From Acorus gramineus (lineage: Eukaryota > Streptophyta > Magnoliopsida > Acorales > Acoraceae), in NCBI GenBank assembly GCA_030737835.1, contig JAUJYN010000014.1, positions 1,602,152 to 1,666,151 on the forward strand: DNA of 64,000 nucleotides. The letters run 5' to 3'. The first letter of the stretch is position 1; each line of letters opens with the position of its first letter. Of the stretch, positions 1-10,305 are shown piece after piece. Position numbers and translations under genes: made by a program. Below the pieces are notes generated by a model that had not been told where the DNA came from, did not search any database, and saw only the letters and a program-made list of their open reading frames with translations.

Positions 1-541
1 TAAAAAAGGGACAGGGGAGTGTCCACTGGACAATAGATAAAAAATGGGTAATAAGGTGCTTGATTTGACCTTCCATTAGATCTTTGTTTTCTGACAACGT
101 CCAGGTGAGGGGCAGCTAGTTGAAACTAGCCGCCTAGTGAGGGGCGGCTACTCTCAAGTAGCAGCCCCCATCATGACCTGCCAAACGTCCCATCTCTAAC
201 AAGCGGTGGCTTAAGTCGGTTACTAAGGTTAAACCGGCTGAGATGGGGCGGCTAAAAGTGACAATCTACCACAATCATGCTGCTTTTTGTCCCATCCCAG
301 GAAGGCAGTTTGGGGTCGGTTTGGGGGGCGGCTAGTTGGAACTTATAGCCGCCTGGTATGGGGCGGCTACTTGCAAATAGCCGCCCCTGTCCAAGTCTTA
401 TGTTTTTCTAAGTGTTTGGACTAGGGTTTTCGGTTTTGGTTTCTAAGGGAGTTTTCTATTAGATGTCCAAATGTGATCATTCCTAAGTATTACTTGAAGT
501 ATATTTGTTTTTTTGGACGGTCAAAATTGGGGGTATGTACA
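1..541 (-). repeat. Tat element LTR, partial (downstream LTR in element orientation)
   Basis: Collinear with 22240-22776 with scattered substitutions. It includes the same GGGGCGGCTA / TAGCCGCCCC inverted motifs and the same end (GGTATGTACA here, GGTATCTACA in the right LTR). Divergence between the two copies is visible by eye, so the insertion is not very recent. The rest of this LTR lies left of the window. Confidence 0.85.
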
Positions 542-1099
542 ATTGTCCCTCATCGGATGAAGTCTTTTGTGCGTAGCAGAAAGACTTCGACCGATGAAAA
601 GAAAAGAGACCCCTATTTTGGCCGGTCCGACCATCAAGAAGTTTAGGACACACGACCAACACTATTTAGGGAGTTGATTTAGACTGTCAGAGGCTAGGTC
701 TTGACTAGAATTTTCAACCAAAAGATGATCCAGGTGGAGGGCGAAAAAAGTAAAGTAGCGAGTGATCCAACCCTCGGATGGGGTTCTTAGCCACCGTGCA
801 TGGAGCAACCCGGCATCAGTTTCTTTGTGCCTGCTGTACCCGTGCCTGGGTAACTCAGCAAATCAAGGGGATATCGCCGACATAAAGCAAGTAAAGGTGT
901 TTGAGTTTGGTGAATTGGATCATCCAAGGATAAAAAATTCTAGAAAAAGAACCAGAACTGAAGAAATTGGAATTGAATGGCATTCCAATTGTAGTAAAAG
1001 CTTCAAGAAAGTTGTGTTTGATCAAGTAAGATTTGGAAATAAACCAATACATGGCTGTTTTTTTAAAAAAACTTGGAAATAAGTGCATTTGAGAAGTTG
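542..1099. other. Element interior between LTR and antisense promoter, no clear gene
   Basis: Apart from the hairpin, this stretch has an open frame at 762-1082 (106 codons) with no recognisable domain. I see no splice context or codon pattern that would make it a gene. Confidence 0.4.
551..596. other. Imperfect hairpin just inside the left LTR
   Basis: Two arms of about 17 nt (551-567 and 580-596; CATCGGATGAAGTCTTT pairing with AAAGACTTCGACCGATG, two mismatches) surround a 12-nt loop. It sits beside the junction where the polypurine tract of the minus-strand element is expected; the tract itself is weak (GAGGGACAAT on the minus strand). A role in element RNA folding is conjecture. Confidence 0.5.
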
Positions 1100-1217
1100 G
1101 CAGGGGGCAGCTAGTGGTGCTTAGCCGTCGGGCAGGCGCGGCTAGTGGTACTTAGCCGTCGGGCAAAGGGCGGTTACTCACGAGTAGCCGCCTGCCGACT
1201 GGGTCCCTTATAATAAA
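1100..1217 (+). promoter_or_regulatory. Putative promoter of the antisense PMD gene: GCC-box-like cluster plus TATA box
   Basis: Several GGCGGCTA / AGCCGCC-type motifs and variants (GGCAGCTAG, TTAGCCGTC twice, GCGGCTAG, GTAGCCGCC) lie at 1100-1187, followed by TTATAATAAA at 1208-1217 and then a CT-rich leader (1222-1290). AGCCGCC is the core of the GCC box bound by ethylene-response factors. The order cluster, TATA, pyrimidine-rich leader is that of a plant core promoter reading rightward, against the host element. Confidence 0.5.
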
Positions 1218-1380
1218 AAAAGACCCTCTCTCTCCTGCACGTTTTCCAAACGGTTTACTTTCCCTCTCTTCTTCTTCTTCTCCATTTGAAACCGAAAAAC
1301 CTTGGTTTTCTTGGCTTTGATATGCTTAATTTCGTCCGAGATCATTCCTTTCTTCTTGATTTCCAAGCCCTAGTTTCCTT

Positions 1381-2063
1381 TGGGTTTTTCTTTTTTGTGA
1401 AATTGGAGGAGATGACGAAGGGGAAGAGGATGGCTTGGAAGATGAAGCGCCTCAGATCTTCCTGAGAGCAGAGGGGGCTGTCTCGGGGTCGGGCCCGTCG
1501 GAGAGCAATGGTTCAGAGAGGGTGGTCCCGGAGGTGACGACCCAAATGACGGAGACGCCATTGGTGGGCGTAGGTTTGGTTGGGGGCACGCCTTCGGGGG
1601 CTGCCTCGGGGGTAGGGAGTAGTATGATAGGGTATACACGCAAGAGGAGGCATGGTGGTCCATAAGTGGTGGCTGAAGGTACGGGTTTGGAGGCCGGAGG
1701 GTCGGCCGTAGGTGTAGGTGGAGAAGTAGGGGCTGAGGGGGTTGGTGAGAAGGTGCAGGCATCTTTAGATGCTATTGTGGGGATGCTGGATAGGGAGGCC
1801 ATAGAGGCCAGGGCTGAAGAGGAGGAGAGAAGGGTTATGGGGGTTTTTGAGGCGTTGGCCTCTGGTGCAGTGGGCATAGAGGGAGGTGAGGGGGTTGAGG
1901 TCGAGGTCGAAGAGGCCATGGATGTTGGGGTTGAGGCCACAGAGGCCAGGGGCACTAGTTCGAAGGAGGCTGAAGAGGCCGCGATCGAGGAGGAGGGGGA
2001 TGACAAGGAGGGAGACGACGACAGGATGGACGATCCCGATGTGGCTGAGGCGGAGGCTCCTGG
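1381..2063 (+). pseudogene. Antisense element gene, N-terminal acidic segment (decayed)
   Basis: A frame open from about 1360 runs through Gly/Ser/Val-rich, then strongly Glu/Asp-rich sequence. It contains a nonsense codon at 1663-1665 and then continues in the same frame to the insertion at 2064. If the insertion and one target repeat are removed, this frame reads on to a stop at 5385-5387. There is no good ATG in this frame: candidate ATGs at 1412 and 1430 are in another frame, so the true start or an upstream exon is uncertain. Acidic low-complexity tails are common in mobile-domain ORFs of transposons. It probably belongs to the same transcription unit as the PMD exons at 6336 onward, joined through the intron ending at 6335. 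Confidence 0.5.
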
Positions 2064-2460
2064 TGTTATATATGTGTCACTTTTAACCTGCTGGTAACCG
2101 TTAGAGCGTCCTGGCAGTTTTAAAAATTTTTAGGGTTTTTGGTCGGAACCGCTTAATTTCAGACTGTTAGCTATCGTCTGAGCTAGAGGACTCCGATTGG
2201 AAATCTAACTGCATATTTGGTGTCCTGGCGCCATTTTAGACCTCTCATGAAAGTTTCATCGAATTCTGGCATCGTTTGCAAAAATTTCGCAGTTCCGGGG
2301 CGTATCCGGGTATTTTAAGTCGCACATTACATAAATGGAATCTAAAAATTTGAAATCACTATTCATCATCCCCGACCTTGGACTCTCTCTCTCCTCTCCT
2401 CCGTTTTTCTTCCGTTTGAGCCCCCTCCACCCCTCGAAATCAAAAACCTAAAGCACGGGA

Positions 2461-2487
2461 AGTGTAGATCGGGTCCCGATCTACACT
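2461..2487. other. 13-bp-arm palindrome in the family A leader
   Basis: AGTGTAGATCGGG, one T, then its exact reverse complement. The same palindrome, with 12-bp arms, is at 27730-27754 in copy 2 and in decayed form at about 42262-42285 in copy 3. It lies in the putative leader about 170 nt before the first donor. Confidence 0.8.
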
Positions 2488-3060
2488 CCGGTGTCTTCAA
2501 ATCCGAATTCCGACGATCCTAGCCTCCCCGACCTCCTCTCTCTCTCCTCTGTTTCGACCCAAATCGAGGGCCGTGATAGATCGGGGTGTGGGAAAGCCTT
2601 TGAGGAAGGTTTCAGCGCGCGAGGAGCTACCGAACGTCTTCCCCTCCCCTCGGTAAGCTTTCCTTCCCTCTTTTTCTTGCATGAATGTGTGCTTGGGGGG
2701 TAGGTTTTGTGTTTGGGGGTGGTCGGCGGCGGTGGGGGTCGTCGGAGGAGGGTCGGAGGTGGTTGGAGGTGGTCGGCGGCAGTGGGAGGGGTGGTTGGAG
2801 GTGCTCGGCTGGCAGGGACACTGCCCCGGGCAGCAAGCAGCGGCGGCAGCAGCCCAGGCCGCGCGTGAGCTGGGCGCGTGCGGGGATGCGCGTGCGCGCG
2901 CGGGCGTGCGTGCGCGCGGCATGCGCACGGGCGTGCGCGGGTCGGGGGCTGGCCGTCTTGGTCGTGCGGGTGTGCTGGAGGGGCAGGCAACGCAGGAGTG
3001 TGGGCTGGTGGCCTCGGGTAGCTCGGGCGCAGGGGCTGGCGGCGTGCGCTCGGGAAGAGC

Positions 3061-3260
3061 TGGTCTGGGCGCTGGTCTGGGCGCGCGCGGAGGTGCTGGA
3101 CGCGCGAGTTGCTGGTCTGGGCGCGCGCGGAGGTGCTGCCGGAGGTGCTGGACGCGGAGGTGCGCGCGGAGGTGCTGCCGGAGGTGCTGCACGCGCGAGG
3201 TGCGCGCGGAGGTGCTGCCGGAGGTGCTGGACGCGCGAGGTGCGCGCGGAGGAGGTGGCG
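3061..3260. repeat. GC-rich minisatellite inside family A copy 1
   Basis: Imperfect tandem units of about 40 bp (GCGCGCGGAGGTGCTGCCGG as core, with GCTGGACGCGCGAG spacers), about four units. They lie in the putative first intron, the part that differs most among the four copies. Confidence 0.65.
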
Positions 3261-4023
3261 GAGGTGCGCGCGAGGTGCGCGCGGGGCGAGGAGGCGTGCG
3301 CGAGGCGTGCGCGGGGCGCGGCAAGGCGCGAGGTGGTGTGCGCGGGGGCGAGGCGCCGCGCGCGGGGGCGTGCGGGGTGCTCGCGGGCCAGCGCACGGCG
3401 TGCGGGGCGCGTGCGGGCTGCCGCGGCTGGGCTCGGTGGACGCACGGAGCCCCGGGCGGTGCGCGGAGTGCGCGGGCTGAGGCGCGGCGGCGCGTCCGGG
3501 CGGTCGGGTGGCCGTGCGGGTGGTGGCCGGCCGTGCGGGTGGTTGTCGGAGTGCTCGGGCTAGCGTGCGTGCGGGTCGTATGCACGTTTGCCCGAGTGTT
3601 GGGAGTTTAATTGTGGGTTTATGTATTTTGTAGTATTTATGGATTTTAACTCACCATATTGATTGTCTGTCTTGCAGATCTAGACGGACGGTCGCGCGAC
3701 GACCCGGATAGGGGTGAGTGGGACAATCCAACCCAGTAGAGAGGCGTTGTACGCACTTGGGGCGTATACCGACCTCTCCTGGGGCGACATGGATAAATAT
3801 TACCTGTAATAATATGTAATCCATGCTTGTATGAATTATGTGTAGAATGCATGCTTCCCTAGTCTTTGCATGTTAGGGACTTGCCCCCTTAGGATATGCG
3901 TATGAGCCATGCAGCATGTCCCCTGTTTACATGCTAGGAAACCCGGCCTATGCATGCGTCCTACTAGTTTTATTTATTAAATTAAATGCTGGTATCTGTT
4001 AGATCGCATGCCTTAGGATAATA

Positions 4024-4330
4024 TTATAGGGAGGAGCCTTGCGAGGTCAACGCTGAGACCCGTGTTAGGGTACTCCGTGTTCCTTGTTTGGTTGTCGGGA
4101 TGTCCTGTATCGGGACCTCAGGCTGCCCTCCCAAGGTTTCTAGTCCCAATAATATTATAAGTAATGTTGTATGATTAGTATGATTATTAGCATGAGTAGT
4201 GAATATTATAGGGGAGGGACCTTGCGAGGACAGCGGTGAGACCCGTGTTAGGGTACTCCGTGTTCCTTGTTTGGTTGTCGGGGTACCCTGTATCGGGAAC
4301 TCACGCCGCCCTCCCGAGTTTCTTTCCCCC
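4024..4330. repeat. Internal tandem duplication of a 120-bp block
   Basis: Blocks at about 4031-4150 and 4207-4330 share CCTTGCGAGG, GAGACCCGTGTTAGGGTACT and CCTTGTTTGGTTGTCGGG. Copies 2 and 3 have this block once (about 29672-29790 and 43688-43800), so the duplication is specific to copy 1. Confidence 0.75.
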
Positions 4331-4654
4331 AGTGATATTCCAACACTGCTTTTGATTGTACTGTTTCCCCGCATCGTGGAGATGCATCCGGTTGAATTCA
4401 GAGGAATTCATGACATTTGAGTTGTAGAGATGTATTGTCGGCGGATCCGAGTGGATCATATGCGTATGGATAGGCTGTTCTGTCCCCCTCGTTGGATCCG
4501 GTAGAGGCTACCCCCAGCGTTAGACAGGGCCTTCCTGACAGAGGGCTCCCATTAGTAGGCACCTCCTGATTTGGTGACGGACTGTGCTGAATATGGGAGT
4601 AGACCAGGCGGCCTACGGAGTGGAGGGAGAGACTATCGGTGGACCAAGGGTGAC

Positions 4655-4830
4655 CAACAGCCTAGTCAGTCCCAAAATCCTATGTCACCCATGGATGGGT
4701 GAGGGTGAGGGTGTAGTGGGTTGGCGATGAGCGACCTACTGGATTTGTGAATAGATGATTATCAGTCCCAAAATCCTATGTCACCCATGGATGGGTGAGG
4801 GTGAGGGTGAGGTGGTTCGGCGAAGTACGA
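4655..4830. repeat. TCACCC...GGGTGAGGGTGAGGG tandem block, copy 1
   Basis: Two units of about 100 bp, each with CAGTCCCAAAATCCTATG, the near-palindrome TCACCCATGGATGGGTGA and a GGGTGA run. Equivalent blocks occur in the other copies (about 30115-30365 three units, 44115-44290 two units, and looser versions at 12515-12560, 13020-13060 and 13225-13285). Confidence 0.7.
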
Positions 4831-5387
4831 ACCACTGGTTTATGTTGTTATGTATTGATGGTTGGATAAAATGATGGAATATTGGTAAATATTGTCTGTG
4901 ATGCGTGGGTTGTGCTGTTCACTGAGCGTGTGGCTCACCCCTCGCACATGTTTTTCCCCAGTTGCCACTGAGCCTGAGCTGGAGCCGGAGCAGCAGTTGG
5001 AGCTTTCCGAGGGATTTCTTCAGTAGCGGAGCAGCGCTACGTCCGCGAGTACCAGAGGCTGTCAGCATCCCTTTCCTTGGCTGTATGTATTTTATTTCCG
5101 TGCTTGGCACGTGTTGGTATATGTTCAGTTGTATATTTGTGTATATTGGCTCTCACAGGACGTATGATTGTGTATCGAGTCTGTAGAATGTTTATTCACA
5201 GATTCAGTCTTTTGCTTCCGCATTTGGTGTATATATCATGTCAGTCCCTTTTGTTGCATGTGTGTCATTCTAGTTGTCTGTGTATGATATATATTATTGA
5301 CCTCCTGTGTAGGCTTCTGATTTGATATATACATTTGCCGCGTCCCTGGGTTGGCCGCCCTGGGGCGTGACACCTGGAGCCACATGA

Positions 5388-6335
5388 GCCATGATATTTT
5401 CCTAATTCCTTTTGCATGCTGAAATTTTTATATGCCTAATAGTTTTGGCATATGTTTAGGGGTAGTGTAGATATATAAGAAATGGTGTGTAGTAGGAGAT
5501 TAAATATGATCATGGTGGGATTTTGTGAGCATGGCATAAAAAGGGGAAACTTTTATACATATTTATTTTATGTAATATATAAAAAAGAGGAGGGAAAAAA
5601 GAGTAGAGTATAGCATGCCTGTTTTATTAGTGGCCTTGTATACATATGTTTTTAACCATGGTGGGGTAAGAGGGGGTAAGTATACATGCATTTTATGAGT
5701 CTTTATGGGTGATTATGGTCTATACATATGAATGTTGGTATGTGTATCTAGGGGAGGGATAATTTTTTACGTGCTTTTACCTATGACAAGTATGCTTATA
5801 TGCTTATATGATAAGTGGTAAAATAGTAATGCAAGGAAATTAATATGCATATGATTGTTGACCACGGTGGGATTTTATAAGCATGATTTATATTTTCCGA
5901 GTGTAAAATGATGTGAGCATCGGGTTTGGAAAGGATCGGTCTTGCATGGGGGGTTATGGTGGGGTTTACATGTATTTTACGAATATAGGGAGTAGTCACG
6001 GTAGGTTCATATATGGTGTGTATTTTAAAGAGATGGACGATTTCTTTTGTATGCTTATGTGAGTTCATCAAAGGTATATAAGCATGATGGATAGTAAAAG
6101 AAAGTATGCAAGTAATGACCAGAAGATAAGAGGGTAAAATATGTGATCATATAGAAAAGCTTTGTAATAAAGGGGGGGGGGGATTTCCTTCTAAGGTTTT
6201 ATTTTTCATGCTTTTGTTTGATTTTGGTATCTGGGAATTCCTAATAAGCATGGTTTAGAATGAATTTTGTTTAGAATTCTTACCTCTTGAATGTTATCCC
6301 AAGAGACTAACCCCTTTTTCCCCTTTTGTTTTCAG
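5388..6335 (+). other. Putative intron of the antisense gene
   Basis: AT-rich, no coding signal, one G11 run at 6171-6181. It ends in a pyrimidine tract and CAG (TTTTGTTTTCAG) directly before the PMD frame, a convincing 3' splice site. The donor was not identified. Confidence 0.5.
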
Positions 6336-6933
6336 TGGCCGAACCGTATTCGAGCCCTCTGGCATGGGACGAAGAGGTTGTATTTTGCTTTGGGGCAGGG
6401 GGAGAGGGACTTGGTGGATGGGGCGGGTTTCCGCTCCTTTTTGATCGAGCCATTCCATGTCCACTGTCCGTACCTCGAGGCCTTGGCGGAGCGATGGGAT
6501 CTGGAGAGTTGTACGTTCATCCTTCCTAAAGGCGCGGTGATGCCAACGCTCGAGGACGTTGAGCGGATCATGGGCCTCCCAGCCTTGGGCGAGGCGGTGA
6601 TAGCGGCTACCAATCCAGATTACAAGGCGCTCTTCCGAGAGTTGATTGGTGACTGGGAGTACGTGGATCGGGAGAGGACGTTGAACCGGATCCCTCTTAG
6701 ATAGCTATCAAGGCGGTATGGCCTCTGTTCGTTCACACGCCTTCGGAAGGGTGAGGCCGTGGCCAATTTTGAGAGGAGGAGGCTGATGATCGAGGCCAGG
6801 GAGGCCGCTGCATGCCCACAGAGGGCACTGAGGGAGTTGAGGGTGTTCTTCCTCTATTTCTTCGGCCGGGTCCTCTTCTCGACGGCCTCCGATAAGGTCT
6901 CCTCCCATTTCTTGCTGTTGATGAGAGGGTTGG
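6336..6933 (+). pseudogene. Antisense gene: plant mobile domain, first part
   Basis: The frame carries the PMD hallmarks in order: a Trp/Phe-rich start, PFHVHCPYLEALAERWD (about residue 40 of the exon), CTFILPKGAVMPTLEDVE, and IMGLP followed by a variable loop. These match the pattern W-x-LE-(S/T)-x-x-F-x-LP-x-G-x-x-x-PTLEDV-x-x-x-x-GLP of the plant mobile domain family (MAIN/MAIL-like proteins and transposon relatives). TAG at 6702-6704 interrupts the frame. Past it, the same frame keeps domain-like sequence (FFLYFFGRVLFSTASDKVSS) up to the insertion at 6934. PMD proteins of cellular origin act in the nucleus in gene and transposon silencing; what element-borne copies do is not settled. Confidence 0.8.
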
Positions 6934-9527
6934 TGTGACGGCCCGTGTCCCAAACCCTCGACACGTGCACGCCACGTGCCTCAAAACTCACCATTCTTTT
7001 ATATAAAAAAAAACATCGAAATAACCACCCTATATAAACTCATCTGGTAACAACCCTGGGATAACATATAATCATCAAGAAATATATAATCACCTATATA
7101 AACTCACCCAGGAAAGTTTAAGCAGTCAACAGAGCATCTAACACACCTCATATACAGTCATCCATATATATAGAGCATTTTAACATAGGCATGGTTCACT
7201 AGACCAGCCTCTACCAAAAATAATCATATACAGATCCAAAACATCAACAATATCCATATCTATATATATATACCTATCACCAACTGGACGTGACCCCCAA
7301 AAGAAGACAAAGTCAACGCCCAGGAACCCCCGCCTCTACTCTGCAAAAATAGGAAAATAGAATAGAATGAGCGAAAGATGCTCAGTAAGCAACCCAGACA
7401 TTCCACGCATAAGGAAAACAAGGATGACATCAAAGTCAAGCTTCGTCAACATCAGGTCAAAGCATAATAACACATGAAAGCACTCTATGATCATCAGTGG
7501 AGAACAATAACATCGCTGATATATAAAAATAGGAATGAATAGCTCAAACGAACACATCACAAGTGATAGGACCAATAGATATCATCAAGAAGCAACACCA
7601 CTGGACTGAAGGCACATACTCTGAAATCACCCATCAAGCAAAGAAGATCAATTAACTCATTGATGGCACTCGAGATGTCACAATTCTACAAGAATGATAA
7701 GGGAATCACAACTCTGGCTCCTGAATGACCGAAGCGCCGGATAGACCATCTACATGACCCCATCTCGGCCCCTATGTCCGGGATGTCCACATCTATACCT
7801 CTCGCGTGTGGCCCTCGGAACGTCCACCGCGGAATCGCTACCTGGCCCTCGGAACGTCCAGGCACGGCAGGGTATTCTCAAGTCCCCCTCGCTGGACCGT
7901 ACGTACTCATGCGCGCTGGGGAGGTAATCCTCAACCCTCACTGTAAGGTCTATGGTCATCCAACTCCAAGAATACGAATTCAAGAGGTAATATAAAAGCA
8001 ATGAAACAAACACAGTACAAGGCTTCATGGTCGGACAGCACGACCATGCAGATCATAGATCAATGGCAAGACACTGGGATGGATACATCATGATCAAAGG
8101 AAGGCTCACAAATCAACTATAGATTTAGAACTCTCAAAAACTGTCTAGAACAAGGATAAATGACAACGATTAGATAATGATGATGAATCACGAAGCAAAC
8201 CTCAATAATGACACTTCAAGGACTAATCTGAACTGGGATAATATAAATCACACTCTCGAATGATAACTGAATTATAGTGGATAAATATGAAGCAAGCCTC
8301 AATGAGAAACAATTCTAATTAATAAAGGTGACATGAATAATTCTGGGTCTCAACAATATAGTATAATAGCCGACAATAGTTAGTTTCATGAATAAATAGG
8401 GATCGAAGCAGTTTTGAACCTCAAACAATATCAGAGATGATAAGAAACAACAATGAAGCGCGGAATTAGAAAATAACAAACACAAATATTGGGTCACTTA
8501 TAACAATACCACGTGGAATGGAATGTAGGACAAACAAATATCGATCGGGTTACTTACCTCGCAATTCACCACCTCAACTGGACTCACCCTATTCCAACTC
8601 TTAAAACAGGCAGAGAGGAAATCCACTGATAAAAATATAATCTCAATCAGATACTAACATATAATCCCAATAATCAATTCTCAGTTTCCCCCAAATCAAA
8701 TCTGATGTCCTAAATACAAACCCTAAGTTAACGCAATCAAAATAACTCTCCAATTCTTATTTACCCAGCCCCAAGAACAAATTTATGTTTCAGCCCCAAA
8801 TCACAATTTTTAATTTAGAACTAAAATAAAACAACCCTAGATGAAGAATAACGATGAAAAAAATAAGAATCCTTACCCAGTATGACACGAAAAATATTCC
8901 ACGAAGCTTTTTCTAATTTTTCCTAATTTTTCCCCTTTTATTTTCCCTCTCAGATGAGTCTCGGACGACTCTCCCTCTCTCACATATATAACCACCACCA
9001 CCACCGACTCACCTAACATTAAATGAAATTTATAAATCCGCTAAAATTACCAAAGTACCCTTCCTTAATAACCTGCGCAGCCTTGACTCAAACCGCTATA
9101 TCTTGTTGTAGGAGAGTCCACTTCAAATGATTCAACTTCTGTTGGAAAGGTGACGAAAATATCTACAACTTCCATGTCTAGGCCAAGATCAAAAGAAACC
9201 TCCAACTATATTAAAAATAATGACGAATAGAAGACCTCGCGAATTCTTCTTCTATGGGCAGAAACAGTAAAATAGCCATAACTTTTCTAATACAGCTCCA
9301 AATGACACCAAACTAATTTTATATGAGAGATAACTAAAAAATGAAGACTTCATATGTTTAGCGCAAAATCCAATTATGCCTCGAAGGTGCTTTCTGAAAA
9401 TGTAACCAAATGCAAGGCTTCAATAATAATAAGGACAAAAAGCTTAATAACATAAACTTATCCTATTTTGCAATCCAAACACGTAAATATTAGCATAAGT
9501 GGGCACAAGAGGATCCGGGCTATGACA
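6934..9527. mobile_element. Family B solo LTR
   Basis: Starts TGTGACGGCCCGTGTC, ends GGGCTATGACA, flanked by a perfect 5-bp duplication GTTGG (6929-6933 and 9528-9532); 2594 bp with no coding sequence. The reverse complement starts TGTCATAGCCCGGATCC, a style common for plant Ty3/gypsy LTRs, so the LTR may be in minus orientation. It is unrelated to family A by eye. It splits the PMD exon: the reading frame is continuous across the site once the insert and one repeat are set aside. Contents are AT-rich with no internal repeats of note. Confidence 0.8.
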
Positions 9528-9888
9528 GTTGGAGACGATGGGCCGCTTCGCTTGGGCCGCAGCCATGCTTGCTCATCTCTTCGTGGAGTTGTCGAAGAAG
9601 GTGAAGAGAGCCGGGGGCAAGAATCTTGGCGGTTTTGCAGCATTTCTGTAGGTATAGTTAGTGAAGATAGGAATGATTTGATCTCTGTTTATTTACTTCA
9701 CCTGACTTTGATTTTGGTATTCTTTTCCGCCAATTTTTGGGTATGAGCACTTCGCCATTGCTCGTTCGACCCAGCTGGTTTTTTACCGTTCCCTGCCTTG
9801 GGCCATGAGATGGGCACTTTCGGGGTCTTCGCGCTTGCGTTACCTCGTACAATTTCGGGAGGCCTTCCGGGTTTTGAGAGAAGAAGAG
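9528..9888 (+). pseudogene. Antisense gene: plant mobile domain, middle part
   Basis: After the target repeat the PMD frame resumes with AAAMLAHLFVELSKK and GGKNLGGFAAF, the conserved helix and N-(I/L)-G-G motif of the domain. A donor-like GTAGGT follows at about 9648. A second coding stretch (about 9734-9888) carries GYEHFAIAR, matching the W-x-(W/Y)-E-x-(F/I)-x-x-x-RP region, and ends in a donor at 9889. No clean acceptor precedes it, so the intron border or a small lesion is unresolved. Confidence 0.65.
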
Positions 9889-9971
9889 GTATATATTCTA
9901 TCTTTTCTGCTTTTATCAAGTTTTCTTTAAATTAAGCTCTCTTCCTTATTCCTTGGTCTCTCTTGTTGCAG

Positions 9972-10305
9972 ATGACATGGAGGCCTTACACCGAGGAGGA
10001 AGTTCCGGAGAGGCTGTCGAGGGACATCTGGCTGATCTTCTTCAATGAGGTCGTCTATCATGCGATCAGCTGGGTGGTCTGTCAGCTCGGGTGCTTTTAG
10101 TGGGTGCCTGCTGATCTACCGAAGCGCCCTTCGATTCTGGTGGCTGGCATTCTTTGGGATACAAACTTCCCAAGGAATTATGCCGTGTACTTGCGGGGAT
10201 GGGTCAAGAGGGGGGCTTGGTTGGGCGCCACCCTGATGTGACATTGAATGACGACTACCTGGCTTTGTATCGTCAGGAGTATGCGAGCATTCTCGAGACC
10301 ATGGA
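9972..10305 (+). pseudogene. Antisense gene: mobile domain C-terminal exon
   Basis: A strong acceptor (CTCTCTTGTTGCAG) precedes this exon. The frame has the W-x-PY opening (MTWRPYTEEEVPER), a hydrophobic segment IFFNEVVYHAISWVVCQLG and WVPADLP, matching the C-terminal fold of PMD proteins. An in-frame TAG follows the Cys-Phe pair, and the reading frame shifts further on. The exon is cut by the copy 4 insertion at 10306 and ends at 13832 with a donor (TAC|GTGAGT). Confidence 0.65.

Larger units (their letters stand above)
2064..5372 (+). mobile_element. Family A LTR-like element, copy 1 (putative solo LTR)
   Basis: Begins TGTTATATATGTGTCAC, ends GGGGCGTGACA, and is flanked by a perfect 5-bp duplication CCTGG (2059-2063 and 5373-5377); length 3309 bp. 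TG...CA ends and a 5-bp duplication are the signature of LTR-retrotransposon integration. Layout: CT-rich leader from about 2380, palindrome 2461-2487, donor-like GTAAGC at 2653, CpG-rich variable stretch about 2700-3590, acceptor CTTGCAG ending 3677, mini-exon 3678-3713, donor GTGAGTGG at 3714, duplicated 120-bp blocks, TCACCC/GGGTGA blocks, acceptor TTTTTCCCCAG ending 4961, and an end segment with CAGTAG at 5021. It interrupts the antisense gene. Copies 2-4 are at 27334, 41711 and 10306. Confidence 0.8.

Noticed and set aside
2491..2703. Similar reading frames in the leader of copies 1, 2 and 3 (2491, 27759, 42290)
   Set aside because: They start at GTG rather than ATG, run into the donor, and would hit a stop after splicing in copies 1 and 2.
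2497..3610. Long ORFs on both strands (up to 362 codons) in the GC-rich part of family A copy 1
   Set aside because: Arg/Ala/Pro-only composition in all frames, no homology-like motifs, not conserved in the other copies; an effect of few stop codons in CpG-rich sequence.
2064..5372. Family A as a DNA transposon, since the ends look inverted (TGTnAC / GTGACA)
   Set aside because: Only a few bases are inverted, the ends are TG...CA and the target duplications are 5 bp, which fits LTR integration better.
9468..9746. 92-codon ORF across the family B right end
   Set aside because: It starts inside the LTR and reads the PMD exon in the wrong frame; the real signal is in the adjacent frame.
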